A DNA stretch of 64,000 bases. It comes from Salinivibrio kushneri. GTDB taxonomy: Bacteria; Pseudomonadota; Gammaproteobacteria; Enterobacterales; Vibrionaceae. The stretch is taken from the NCBI RefSeq assembly GCF_005280275.1, contig NZ_CP040021.1:2776907-2840906 (forward strand), given 5' to 3'. Made by a program: the position numbers and the translations under genes. The notes beneath the pieces are model-generated. The model saw only the letters and a list, made by a program, of their open reading frames with translations, did no database searches and was not told the DNA's origin. Of the stretch, positions 56,137-64,000 are shown piece by piece; within the stretch, counting starts at the first letter, position 1; every line of letters begins with the position of its first letter.

Positions 56137-57237
56137 TTAAACCGCTTGGCTAACCGTCATTTGGCTAAGTTGGCAGACACATTGATTGCCCCCTGCTTGC
56201 TTCGCCTCCGTCATGGCTTGGCAGGCTTGGTCAATCAAGCTGATCGCTTTAGCGTTCCCGGAAAAGTGTTGAACGATGCCTATCGAGGCGGTGAATGCAT
56301 GAGCACCGCCATGAAAAGTAAATGGTGTCTCTTCAATGGCGTGATGACATTTAACCGCCCATTTTGGCGCATCGGCGCAATCATTTTCTTTTAGCATGAC
56401 CAAAAATTGATCGGCGTGAGTGCGGCTCAGTAGCGCATCGTGTGGTAGGTGACGATCCAGTAAGCCAGCAAGGAATTGTAAGCTTTGATCGCCAATATGG
56501 TGACCCTGTTGCATATTAAAAGACTGAAAGTGGTCAATATTAATACAAAGGATAGCGATAGGTTTATCGGTTGATGATTGGCATTCTGTGCTCAACCGGC
56601 GATAAAACTGGGTGGCATTCCAAGTTTGCGCTAAGGGCTCACGCTGAATGTACTGCCGTGCCTGCCGGTTGAGGGTGTAGAGATCATGGAGATAGAAGTC
56701 CATTAATATCACTGACAAGGCAATAAATATCAGAACGATGCTGAGGTAAATCGTTTTGCTATTTAGGCTGGAAAGATTCACCAAGGGGTCGGGCGTGGGT
56801 AACACCTGGATGGAAAACATTAAGCCGATGGCCGTCAGTGACAACCCGTAGCGCGCCAAACGCTCATTGGGATCAAACAGCAATAACACGATAGTGGGTG
56901 AGACCAGTAACAAGAGTTCGTTTTGGCTTTGCGCCGCAAACACCCAGTAAGACATGATGAACTGCTGGGCAAAAAACATAAAAAAAAGATAGTACCGGGC
57001 GATATACCAGCGTCCTGACCACATCAACAGCCAAGTTGCCGCGTACAAAAAGGCGTAACTGACGTTATGCCAAGCCGCGATAGGGAGTTGGAAAGCAAGC
57101 CAGTACATGGTGGAGAAAATGAGCGTGCCGACCACGCAAATCACCGTGAGTAGATTGGTCATACGGATCTGATGCCGCATCAGTTGATTATGTTCACTCA
57201 GGCCTATCGATAAGATCGGATTAAAACTTGCTAGCAT
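56137..57237 (-). CDS. Membrane protein with degenerate GGDEF domain
   Basis: A 366-residue protein. Six predicted membrane helices occupy about residues 18-185 (for example YYLFFMFFAQQFIMSYWVF). A GGDEF-like domain follows (about 205-350), recognisable from INIDHFQSFNMQQGHHIGD, TASIGIVQHF and QACQAMTEAKQAGGN. The active loop reads RTHADQF instead of RxGGDEF, and the first metal-binding Asp is Asn (INIDHF). It is therefore unlikely to make cyclic di-GMP. GGAGG at about 57243-57248 fits the ATG at 57237. It lies between mioC and mnmE, which are neighbours in Vibrio as I recall. Confidence 0.85.
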   Translation of the reverse strand: MLASFNPILSIGLSEHNQLMRHQIRMTNLLTVICVVGTLIFSTMYWLAFQLPIAAWHNVSYAFLYAATWLLMWSGRWYIARYYLFFMFFAQQFIMSYWVFAAQSQNELLLLVSPTIVLLLFDPNERLARYGLSLTAIGLMFSIQVLPTPDPLVNLSSLNSKTIYLSIVLIFIALSVILMDFYLHDLYTLNRQARQYIQREPLAQTWNATQFYRRLSTECQSSTDKPIAILCINIDHFQSFNMQQGHHIGDQSLQFLAGLLDRHLPHDALLSRTHADQFLVMLKENDCADAPKWAVKCHHAIEETPFTFHGGAHAFTASIGIVQHFSGNAKAISLIDQACQAMTEAKQAGGNQCVCQLSQMTVSQAV

Positions 57238-57271
57238 ACTACCTCCATCCACACCTGGTTAAAGCGTAGCT

Positions 57272-57375
57272 GATCATGGTGAAAACTACGTGGATAACTT
57301 AGGATCGAACAGTGAGGATAAAGGCGATCAGGCGAGGCATTACAAGGGATCCTTAGTGGAAGGATCCCGTGATCA
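57272..57375. other. GATC/DnaA-box cluster between mnmE and the degenerate GGDEF gene
   Basis: Six GATC sites lie within 103 bases (57272, 57303, 57326, 57348, 57363, 57371). A one-mismatch DnaA box TTATCCACG is on the minus strand at 57289-57297. GGGATCCTT-AGTGG-AAGGATCCC (57346-57368) is a perfect nine-pair inverted repeat 20 bases past the mnmE stop. It may also be the mnmE terminator, though its T tract is poor. Confidence 0.6.
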
Positions 57376-57387
57376 GGTTGGGGATAA

Positions 57388-58752
57388 TTATTTACCGATA
57401 CAAAATGATGAAAAGATTTTCCCCAGCAAATCATCGGCACTGAACTCACCGGTGATGGTATTGAGGTGTTGCTGAGTAAGGCGTAATTCTTCTGCCAAAA
57501 TCTCGCCGGCCATAAACCCCTCAAGCTGAGCCTGGCCTATCTCTAAGTGGTAAGCCGCGTTGGCCAAGGCATCCAAGTGGCGACGACGTGCCATAAAGCC
57601 GCCTTCACTGCCCCCTGCGTAGCCCATACAGGCTTTAAGATGCTGACGCAGTGCATCCATCCCTTCACCGGTTTTGGCGCTTAAACGAATGAGTGCCGGA
57701 TCACTGGTATCGCTGTGCCCCATTGGTTCGTCGGTCATATCCGCTTTATTGCGGATCACTGTCATGCCCATGGCTTCGGGTAAACGGGAGACGAAATCTG
57801 GCCAGATCTCTGCAGGGTGGGTCGCGTCAGTAGTGGTGCCATCAACCATAAACAACACGCGGTCAGCTTGCGCGATTTCATCCCACGCCCGCTCGACACC
57901 AATCCGTTCGACTTCATCAGCGGTATCGCGCAGTCCGGCGGTATCAATAATGTGCAACGGCATACCGTCAATATGTATGTGCTCACGCAAGACATCCCGC
58001 GTGGTTCCGGCGATATCCGTGACAATCGCGCTATCTTTTCCTGACAAGGCGTTTAATAGGCTTGATTTGCCGGCGTTGGGGCGGCCTGCGATCACCACTT
58101 TCATTCCCTCACGCATGATTGCCCCTTGATTGGCTTCTTTACGCAGTGTGGCAAGGTGCTTGATAATATGGTTAAGGTCGCTGGCAACCTTGCCATCAGA
58201 GAGAAAGTCAATTTCTTCATCGGGAAAGTCGATCGCCGCTTCAACGTAAATACGCAGGTGAATCACTTTTTCCACCAGCGTATTCACCTGACTAGAGAAG
58301 GCACCTTGTAGCGATTGTAAGGCCGAGCGGGCGGCTTGCTCGGAGCTGGCATCAATCAAGTCGGCAATGGCTTCAGCTTGGGCTAAATCCAGTTTGTCGT
58401 TTAAAAACGCGCGCTCGGAGAACTCACCGGGTCGTGCGGCACGCACCCCAGAAAAGGCACTGATACGCTGAATAAGCATGTCCATGATCACGGGGCCACC
58501 ATGGCCTTGAAGTTCAAGCACATCCTCGCCTGTGAACGAGTGAGGGCCTTTAAAGAATAAGGCAATGCCCTGATCGATAGGTTGACCTTCCTGATCGAGA
58601 AAGGGCAAATAATCCGCACGACGTGGCACTAACTCGCGCCCCGTCATTTTTGTACCAATTTCATGGGCGAGCGGGCCAGACACGCGGACAATCCCCACGC
58701 CGCCGCGGCCTGTTGCAGTGGCTTGCGCCACAATTGTGTCGGTTTGAGCCAT
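57388..58752 (-). CDS. mnmE: tRNA modification GTPase MnmE
   Basis: A 454-residue GTPase (TrmE) that works with MnmG on U34 of tRNAs. The N-terminal tetrahydrofolate-binding domain starts [22 protein letters not shown] (in parts). The G domain shows [14 protein letters not shown] (G1), [10 protein letters not shown] (G2), DTAGLRDT (G3) and NKAD (G4). The tail ends CIGK with the catalytic Cys. Start MAQTDTIVA at 58752. Confidence 0.97.
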   Translation of the reverse strand: MAQTDTIVAQATATGRGGVGIVRVSGPLAHEIGTKMTGRELVPRRADYLPFLDQEGQPIDQGIALFFKGPHSFTGEDVLELQGHGGPVIMDMLIQRISAFSGVRAARPGEFSERAFLNDKLDLAQAEAIADLIDASSEQAARSALQSLQGAFSSQVNTLVEKVIHLRIYVEAAIDFPDEEIDFLSDGKVASDLNHIIKHLATLRKEANQGAIMREGMKVVIAGRPNAGKSSLLNALSGKDSAIVTDIAGTTRDVLREHIHIDGMPLHIIDTAGLRDTADEVERIGVERAWDEIAQADRVLFMVDGTTTDATHPAEIWPDFVSRLPEAMGMTVIRNKADMTDEPMGHSDTSDPALIRLSAKTGEGMDALRQHLKACMGYAGGSEGGFMARRRHLDALANAAYHLEIGQAQLEGFMAGEILAEELRLTQQHLNTITGEFSADDLLGKIFSSFCIGK

Positions 58753-58798
58753 AATGCACACTCTTTAATTCAATAACAGGCCCGAAGGCCATAAACGA

Positions 58799-58827
58799 CA
58801 AAAAGGCGACCGCCGGGTCGCCTTTTC
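58799..58827 (-). terminator. Terminator between yidC and mnmE
   Basis: AAAAGGCGACC-GCCG-GGTCGCCTTTT: a perfect 11-pair stem with T runs on both strands, just after the yidC stop. mnmE may therefore have its own promoter or depend on read-through. Confidence 0.88.
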
Positions 58828-58850
58828 ATTATTACGTGACACGGCCTGAG

Positions 58851-60464
58851 TTACGAGCGTGAATGCAGGCCTTTTTTCTCCAACGACTTGTAAATCAAGG
58901 TCTGTTGGATAAGCGTGACCACGTTCGATACCAGCCAGTATAGAACCAGGCCAGATGGGAAGAACAAGAAGAAGAACGTAAAGACCACAGGCATAAAGGT
59001 CATGATCTTCTGCTGCATCGGATCGGTGACCGTGGTCGGGCTCATCTTCTGGATCAGGAACATGGATGCGCCCATCAACAGCGGCAGCACATAGTATGGG
59101 TCTTGTGCCGACAAGTCTTGAATCCAGCCAAAGAACGGCGCATGACGCAATTCTACCGATTCCATCAACGCCCAGTACAAAGCAATGAAAATCGGCATTT
59201 GTAGGACAAGCGGTAAACAGCCCCCAAGTGGATTGACCTTCTCACGCTTATAGAGCTCCATCATCTCTTGGCTCATGCGCTGACGATCGTCACCGATACG
59301 CTCTTTCATCTCTTGCAGCTTAGGCTGTAGCATGCGCATCTTGGCCATTGAGGTGTACTGCGCTTTGGTCAGCGGATACATGGCACCACGGACGATGAAG
59401 GTCAGCATAATGATAGCCAGACCCCAGTTACTCACAAAGGTTTGGATGGTGGAGAGCAACCAGTGCAGCGGTTTAGCGATAAACCACAGCCAGCCGTAGT
59501 CGACCACCAAATCCAAGCTTGGTGCCACCGCGGCCATTTGCTCTTGCAGTTTAGGGCCAACCCATAAGGTGGCTGTCAGCGTCTTGCTGGTGCCAGCGGC
59601 AATGGTATCGCGAGTCTTGGTTTGGATATAACCGTATTGCGCCGTGGTACGGGTGCTCAGCACATTATTGTCCGCCCGTGGGATCCACGCGGTAGCAAAG
59701 TAGTGCTGGATCATCGCGGCCCAACCTTGGTTAAACGTCACGTTCAGGTTTTTGCTTTGCATATCATCAAAGCTGTACTTCTCGTAACGCTTGTCGTCAG
59801 TGGAGTAGGCGCTACCGCGATAGGTTGGCATGGTCAAGCTGCCGCCATCGTCCAGCAAGTTTTGCTTTAGCTGGGTATACATGGTGACACTGGCATTGTT
59901 GTCGGTTTGGTTGTTGATAGTGTGTTCAACATCCACCGCATAGCTACCACGCTCAAACACGAAGGTTTTGGTATAGGTAATGCCATCTTTCTCAACCGTC
60001 ATTGGCACTCGTAAGGTGTCTTGATCGTCTGAGAGCGAGAAGTTGTTTTGCGTCACCTGGTATTGTGCGCGACCCTCAGCCGTATCGATGCCGTCCGCAC
60101 CAATTAAGCCGCTTTGTGCCACAAAGGTATGATCAGGTTTGCTGTGCAACAGCGTGAAGGCATTGTCAGAATCCAGCTCGGCATCATATTGCGGGAGCTC
60201 GGCGTGGACAACATCACCGCCTTGCGTATCAATTTTCAGTGTTAAAACGTCAGTGTTGATGGTGACAAGCTTGTCAGAGACAGGCTGTGCATCAAGAGAC
60301 GTGGTATCACCGTCATTGCTGCTTGGCACGTCACTGTGAGTGGTTTGCTGCTGCTCAACGCCCTGTCCCTGCGGTTGCGGGGAATCTGGTTTGTTCCATT
60401 CCATGTAGAGCATGAAAGAAACGAACAATAGGGCAATCAACAGGATATTGCGTTGGGAATCCAT
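58851..60464 (-). CDS. yidC: Membrane protein insertase YidC
   Basis: A 537-residue Oxa1-family insertase (E. coli 548). An N-terminal helix ([19 protein letters not shown]) is followed by a low-complexity linker and a large periplasmic beta domain (about 60-320). Five conserved C-terminal helices follow, with [19 protein letters not shown] near 400 and [21 protein letters not shown] near 490 (each read in parts). It lies two bases after yidD. Confidence 0.97.
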   Translation of the reverse strand: MDSQRNILLIALLFVSFMLYMEWNKPDSPQPQGQGVEQQQTTHSDVPSSNDGDTTSLDAQPVSDKLVTINTDVLTLKIDTQGGDVVHAELPQYDAELDSDNAFTLLHSKPDHTFVAQSGLIGADGIDTAEGRAQYQVTQNNFSLSDDQDTLRVPMTVEKDGITYTKTFVFERGSYAVDVEHTINNQTDNNASVTMYTQLKQNLLDDGGSLTMPTYRGSAYSTDDKRYEKYSFDDMQSKNLNVTFNQGWAAMIQHYFATAWIPRADNNVLSTRTTAQYGYIQTKTRDTIAAGTSKTLTATLWVGPKLQEQMAAVAPSLDLVVDYGWLWFIAKPLHWLLSTIQTFVSNWGLAIIMLTFIVRGAMYPLTKAQYTSMAKMRMLQPKLQEMKERIGDDRQRMSQEMMELYKREKVNPLGGCLPLVLQMPIFIALYWALMESVELRHAPFFGWIQDLSAQDPYYVLPLLMGASMFLIQKMSPTTVTDPMQQKIMTFMPVVFTFFFLFFPSGLVLYWLVSNVVTLIQQTLIYKSLEKKGLHSRS

Positions 60465-60466
60465 TG

Positions 60467-60727
60467 TTAATTGTCTCTGTTATGGTGGTCGCAAGGCGGT
60501 ACAGGATCGTAGCCGCCATCATTCAAAGGGTGGCATTTTAATAGACGTTTGCCTGCCAACCAACACCCTTTTATCACACCATGGGATTGAATCGCCATGA
60601 TGGCGTAGTGAGAGCAGGTTGGTGTAAACCGGCATCGTGGTCCAATTAATGGACTGATGACCAGTTGGTATCCCCGAATCAGCGCGATGAGCGCTTTTTG
60701 CGCGGCGGTCGCGACAAACGTTGCCAT
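60467..60727 (-). CDS. yidD: Membrane protein insertion efficiency factor YidD
   Basis: An 86-residue protein with the family core [27 protein letters not shown] and [28 protein letters not shown] (read in parts). The three conserved Cys are present. It associates with the inner membrane through an amphipathic helix and aids insertion. Its start overlaps the rnpA 3' end by 49 bases in another frame, as in E. coli where the overlap is also tens of bases. Confidence 0.95.
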   Translation of the reverse strand: MATFVATAAQKALIALIRGYQLVISPLIGPRCRFTPTCSHYAIMAIQSHGVIKGCWLAGKRLLKCHPLNDGGYDPVPPCDHHNRDN

Positions 60728-61050
60728 AACTTGTCCAATTCGTCTCGTAGCGCTTGATTGCTCAGATTGTTGGCACTTTTTTTCGCGATCACCACAAAGT
60801 CTTTCGCCGGCAGTTGATGTTGACGTAAACGAAAGCTTTCGCGGACCACACGTTTAAAGCGGTTGCGATCAACAGCAAGTTTGATTTGCTTTTTCGGTAC
60901 AGCTTGACCGAGACGTGGATGGCCGAGTGGATTATTTCTGGCGAGTATAGTTAAGTGCGGCGAACCTGCGCGATGCGGTTGCTGGAAGACGGCACTGAAA
61001 TGTTCGGGAGTTAGCAGACGTAACTCCCGAGGATAAGCGAGCTTATTCAC
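60679..61050 (-). CDS. rnpA: Ribonuclease P protein component
   Basis: A 123-residue basic protein that helps the RNase P RNA cut tRNA leaders. The RNR signature reads [19 protein letters not shown] (residues about 58-76). Start codon is GTG at 61050, giving [14 protein letters not shown], the vibrio-type N-terminus. The ribosome-binding site is weak, and the gene lies 13 bases after rpmH. Confidence 0.95.
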   Translation of the reverse strand: MNKLAYPRELRLLTPEHFSAVFQQPHRAGSPHLTILARNNPLGHPRLGQAVPKKQIKLAVDRNRFKRVVRESFRLRQHQLPAKDFVVIAKKSANNLSNQALRDELDKLWQRLSRPPRKKRSSR

Positions 61051-61063
61051 AAATCACTGCGGA

Positions 61064-61198
61064 TTATTTAGAAAGCTGCTTGCGGCCTTTCGCACGGCGA
61101 GCGGCAATGACCTTACGGCCGTTCTTAGTCGCCATGCGCGCACGGAAACCGTGAGTGCGCTTACGCTTTAGAACTGAAGGTTGAAAAGTGCGTTTCAT
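61064..61198 (-). CDS. rpmH: 50S ribosomal protein L34
   Basis: A 44-residue very basic protein starting [18 protein letters not shown] and ending GRKQLSK. It is the standard L34 sequence and heads rpmH-rnpA-yidD-yidC. Read directly from the minus strand, since it is short. Confidence 0.98.
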   Translation of the reverse strand: MKRTFQPSVLKRKRTHGFRARMATKNGRKVIAARRAKGRKQLSK

Positions 61199-61296
61199 GG
61201 TTTCTACCTTTATTACTGATCAGTGTTAGGTTTGTTAACCCGACGTGGGAGGGTAGCACTAGGCTTGTCTCCGACGCCTCTCAACAAAGAGGGCGG

Positions 61297-61325
61297 ATTG
61301 TAGCCATTGACTAACGATTAGTCAA
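61297..61325 (-). promoter_or_regulatory. rpmH promoter (proximal) with overlapping palindrome
   Basis: Minus strand: TTGACT (61325-61320), 17-base spacer, TACAAT (61302-61297), then CCGCCC. The palindrome TTGACTAACGATTAGTCAA (61307-61325) covers the -35 and most of the spacer. Confidence 0.78.
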
Positions 61326-61354
61326 TCACTAACCGACGCCACTCCGGGCGGTGA

Positions 61355-61382
61355 ATTATAAGCGCTTAGGCACAGATCGCAA
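61355..61382 (-). promoter_or_regulatory. rpmH promoter (distal)
   Basis: Minus strand: TTGCGA (61382-61377), 16-base spacer, perfect TATAAT (61360-61355). Four GATC sites lie at and just beyond it (61375-61400). Confidence 0.65.
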
Positions 61383-61406
61383 GGATCGATCCCAAGCGAT
61401 CGGAGA

Positions 61407-62153
61407 CTAGGGGGTGATCCCGACTTGATTCAAAAACTTATGCAAACGAGGATCGTCGCATTGGTTAAATAACCAATTCGGTGTCCCTTGGGCAATAATG
61501 TGGCCGTCGTTCATAAAGACCACCCGATCCGCCACATCGCGAGCAAACTGCATCTCATGGGTGACCACCAGCATGGTTTGGTGGCGAGTCGCGAGCTTTT
61601 TCATCAATGCCAAGACTTCGCCAACCCATTCTGGATCCAGGGCAGACGTGGGTTCATCAAACAGCAGCAGCTCAGCCTCCAGCGCCATCGCCCGGCCGAT
61701 GCCAACCCGTTGCTGTTGTCCACCGGATAAAGAGGCCGGGTAATGATCTCCTTTATCGCCAAGGCCAATATCATCGAGGATTTGCTGGGCACGCTCACGG
61801 GCTTTGTATTTCGCCCATCCCTTAACGGTGCGTAGCCCTTCGGCAATGTTGTCACGGGCATTGAGGTGAGCAAATAACGCATAATTTTGGAAAACAAAGC
61901 CGGTTTGACGCCGCAACGCCAGAATATCCTGCTTACGGGTGGCCATGTTGCCGCTATCAACGCCTTGTTCCCCGATTTTGATGATCCCTTGCTCGGCGCG
62001 CTCGAGAAAGTTAATGCAACGCAACAAGGTGGACTTGCCGGTGCCGCTAGGGCCAATAATGCAAACTATTTCGCCTCGGTCGATAGTGAGATCGATGCCG
62101 TCAAGCACCGCTACCCCTTGATAGATTTTTTTGAGCTTCTCTATCTTTATCAT
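61407..62153 (-). CDS. Polar amino-acid ABC transporter, ATP-binding protein
   Basis: A 248-residue GlnQ/HisP-type ATPase: IIGPSGTGKSTLLRCINFLE (Walker A), LSGGQQQRVGIGRAMAL (signature), LLLFDEPTSALDPEWVGEV (Walker B) and VVTHEMQFARDVADRVVFM (H-loop). Its start overlaps the permease stop by four bases. A three-gene importer at this place, between rpmH and dnaA, matches Vibrio gene order. Confidence 0.95.
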   Translation of the reverse strand: MIKIEKLKKIYQGVAVLDGIDLTIDRGEIVCIIGPSGTGKSTLLRCINFLERAEQGIIKIGEQGVDSGNMATRKQDILALRRQTGFVFQNYALFAHLNARDNIAEGLRTVKGWAKYKARERAQQILDDIGLGDKGDHYPASLSGGQQQRVGIGRAMALEAELLLFDEPTSALDPEWVGEVLALMKKLATRHQTMLVVTHEMQFARDVADRVVFMNDGHIIAQGTPNWLFNQCDDPRLHKFLNQVGITP

Positions 62154-62821
62154 CGTTGATACGCCTTATTAAGGTGTGCCTCTGCCCAATACTGAACGCG
62201 TGTCAATGCTACGACCACCGCCCAATAGATGAGTGCCACCGCTAAGTAAGCTTCAAAGAACTTGAAGCTGGATGACGCTTCCATTTGCGCCTGTGCCATG
62301 ATTTCCGCAACCCCTAGGGTAAAGGCGAGTGACGTGGCTTTAATCATATCGATAAAGTAGTTCATCAAGGATGGCAGGGCGATACGCACCGCTTGCGGCA
62401 AGATGATACGTTGCATCGCTTGGCGGGTGGTCATGCCCACCGCCAGACTGGCTTCCATCTGACTACGATCCACGCCGGTAATGGCGGCGCGGATTGACTC
62501 GGCCATATAGGCAGAAAAGTGCAGGCTGATACCGATGACAGCGGCGGTAAAGGCTTCCATCCCTACCAAGGCGGGGATCACCTGAGGGAGGCCATAATAA
62601 AGCAAAAACAGCTGCACCAATAACGGCGTGCCGCGGAAGAAGCTGATAAACACTTGCGCTAAGCCATTGAGTAAAGGAATGCGAAACACGCGGATCAGTG
62701 CAATCGCCACGGCGAGGGCGAGCGCGAAGATGAGGCCCAGTACAGCCATCTCCATGGTAATCCCCAAATAACGCAGTAGCGGGGGAAACAAGGAGGCCAT
62801 GTAATCAAAATCGAACGCCAT
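62150..62821 (-). CDS. Polar amino-acid ABC transporter, permease
   Basis: A 223-residue HisM/GlnP-type permease with five predicted helices. FFRGTPLLVQLFLLYYG and the EAA-like loop EASLAVGMTTRQAMQRIILPQAVRIALPS (in parts) are diagnostic. A single permease gene suggests a homodimeric channel, as in glutamine or cystine systems. Confidence 0.94.
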   Translation of the reverse strand: MAFDFDYMASLFPPLLRYLGITMEMAVLGLIFALALAVAIALIRVFRIPLLNGLAQVFISFFRGTPLLVQLFLLYYGLPQVIPALVGMEAFTAAVIGISLHFSAYMAESIRAAITGVDRSQMEASLAVGMTTRQAMQRIILPQAVRIALPSLMNYFIDMIKATSLAFTLGVAEIMAQAQMEASSSFKFFEAYLAVALIYWAVVVALTRVQYWAEAHLNKAYQR

Positions 62822-62834
62822 GATTGACCTTTAA

Positions 62835-62864
62835 ACAAAAAAGCCCGCCAACGCGGGCTTATTA
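62835..62864 (-). terminator. Hairpin between binding-protein and permease genes
   Basis: Minus strand AAGCCCGC-GTTG-GCGGGCTT followed by TTTTTT. It probably lets only part of the transcripts pass, giving more binding protein than membrane components. Confidence 0.82.
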
Positions 62865-62879
62865 AATGAAAGTAAACAC

Positions 62880-63632
62880 TTACTTTTTAGTGATATCGCC
62901 ACCAAACCATTTGGTTGAGATATCCGCCAAGGTGCCGTCTTCACGCATCGCGTTTAGCGCAGCATTGACTTCATCACGTAAGCGTTGACCACGCTCTGAG
63001 TCGACAAACGGCCATGCATTGGCAATGGTTTCAAAAGGTTGTCCTGCTAATTGTAGGGGCAGACCTGACTCTTTGATCAATTGCAGTGCGGAGAGGCGAT
63101 CCATAATAAAGGCGTCGGCACGGCCCAGGGCCACATCGTGTTCAATCCCGGTTTCATAGGTTTTGATGTTGATGTCATCAGCGGCTGAATGTTCACGTAG
63201 TAGCTGCTCAAAGTTCGAGCCTAAGTTAACGGCCACGGTTTTGCCTTTCAGATCGGCGACCGCGTTAATGGCATCATTGCCTTTACGAACCGTGATTTGT
63301 GCGCCGTCCACCACATACGGGTCAGTGAACAGGTACTTCGCCTGGCGCTCATCGGTGATGGTGATTTGGTTTGAAATCGTATCGATACGGCCGGTTTGTA
63401 ATAGACCAAACAGTCCTGAGAAGTTAGCGGTGACATACTCAACATCGTAGTCGTTGCGCGCGCCAATCTCATCCCACAAATCAACCTCAAAGCCTTGCAG
63501 CTGGTCTTGTTTAACAAAGGTAAACGGAAAGTAGCGGCCAGACATGCCCACTTTTACTGTTTCAGAAGCAAAGGCGGGGGCAGTGAGAATCATGCTCACG
63601 CTGAGCAAGGCGTTGATGAACCATTTAGTCAT
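62880..63632 (-). CDS. Polar amino-acid ABC transporter, periplasmic substrate-binding protein
   Basis: A 250-residue SBP family 3 protein. Signal peptide MTKWFINALLSVSMILTAPAFA precedes the mature start SETVKVG. Ligand-domain blocks are RYFPFTFVKQDQLQGFEVDLW, IDTISNQITITDERQAKYLFTDPYV (in parts) and LKGKTVAVNLGSNFEQLL. Pattern resembles cystine/FliY-type binders, but specificity is not certain. The frame opens seven codons upstream (including a further ATG-less stretch); MTKWF at 63632 with GGAG is preferred. Confidence 0.92.
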   Translation of the reverse strand: MTKWFINALLSVSMILTAPAFASETVKVGMSGRYFPFTFVKQDQLQGFEVDLWDEIGARNDYDVEYVTANFSGLFGLLQTGRIDTISNQITITDERQAKYLFTDPYVVDGAQITVRKGNDAINAVADLKGKTVAVNLGSNFEQLLREHSAADDINIKTYETGIEHDVALGRADAFIMDRLSALQLIKESGLPLQLAGQPFETIANAWPFVDSERGQRLRDEVNAALNAMREDGTLADISTKWFGGDITKK

Positions 63633-64000
63633 GAAAAGCTCCGTAGTAACCACATCGATATTGATAAGGTGCGTAATATAGAGGGTGGCAGCGGCTCGCG
63701 AGAAATACCTTCTTGTTATGAGTCATAACTTATGCACCGCATTTTTCGCGTAAAACAGGGGATAACCCCGATATTGCTTAAGATTATGCACAAGGAAAGA
63801 ACAGGATCATTGGCCAATCTGATCCTGTTCTTGTGAGTAAAACATGGGTTTGTTGTGGCGATCTTGCGTATTTCTGTGGGATCTATGTGAATAACTCGGA
63901 TCTTATTCACTGATTTCGGGATCGTGTGGGTAGCGATCTGGACGCGACAGGAGTACCATTGAAGCCTTTCTCTTTTCGGTACAACTGCGTGGAGTCAAAC
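63633..64000. promoter_or_regulatory. Region upstream of the expected dnaA gene
   Basis: This 368-base stretch has no convincing gene. It holds two perfect TTATNCACA DnaA boxes (63784-63792, TTATGCACA; 63886-63894 on the minus strand, TTATTCACA) and one-mismatch boxes at 63730-63738 and 63903-63911. Seven GATC sites lie between 63808 and 63942. A long inverted repeat (63798-63831) and a 15-base palindrome (63715-63729) are also present. Gene order implies that dnaA begins just past 64000 on the plus strand; that is inference. Confidence 0.7.

Overview
The window is chromosomal DNA of a gamma-proteobacterium. Gene content and order point to the Vibrionaceae, around the replication origin of the main chromosome. 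The run rpmH-rnpA-yidD-yidC-mnmE-mioC-[oriC]-mnmG-rsmG-parA-parB-atpIBEFHAGDC-glmU is the usual origin neighbourhood. An amino-acid ABC operon followed by dnaA-type regulatory DNA at the right edge is the layout I remember from Vibrio. The block yrdA/DUF1488/aroE/hemF/purEK/yrdD/smg/dprA/LysM/def/fmt/rsmB/trkA also follows Vibrio order. Base composition looks moderate, near 50% GC by eye. A Salinivibrio- or Grimontia-like genus is a guess; the family is much safer.

Layout. 1-3.2 kb: end of an RND adaptor and its efflux permease. 3.3-6.1 kb: ubiK, then the divergent ilvC/ilvY pair. 6.1-12.3 kb: a complete rRNA operon on the minus strand (16S, tRNA-Glu, tRNA-Lys, tRNA-Val, 23S, 5S, tRNA-Asp) with three tandem promoters. 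12.3-25.8 kb: housekeeping genes for haem, shikimate, purine, DNA uptake, translation initiation and K+ uptake, plus a diguanylate cyclase. 26-30.7 kb: ccoG, srkA, dsbA, comM. 30.7-37.5 kb: the ilvLGMEDA operon with a leader peptide and attenuator. 37.5-38.5 kb: two tandem paralogous XRE regulators. 38.7-43.7 kb: a DeoR-type regulator with glmS, a seven-tRNA array, and glmU. 43.9-50.8 kb: the nine-gene ATP synthase operon. 51-55.2 kb: parB, parA, rsmG, mnmG. 55.3-55.6 kb: oriC. 55.6-61.2 kb: mioC, a degenerate GGDEF membrane protein, mnmE, yidC, yidD, rnpA, rpmH. 61.4-63.6 kb: amino-acid ABC transporter. 63.7-64 kb: DnaA boxes and GATC sites that probably belong to the dnaA promoter.

Functional themes are branched-chain amino-acid synthesis (ilvC-ilvY plus ilvGMEDA), UDP-GlcNAc precursor synthesis (glmS, glmU), growth-rate-controlled translation machinery near the origin (rrn, tRNAs, rpmH, ATP synthase), and replication and segregation control (oriC, parAB, dnaA upstream DNA).

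I see no prophage, insertion sequence, CRISPR array, toxin-antitoxin pair or defence island, and no convincing wholly new system. The less ordinary items are: a DsbA with a lipoprotein signal and a long linker; a catalytically degenerate GGDEF membrane protein placed between mioC and mnmE beside a second cluster of GATC sites; a hairpin that appears to bury the ilvG ribosome-binding site; two paralogous XRE regulators side by side; and several unassigned palindromes upstream of regulators.
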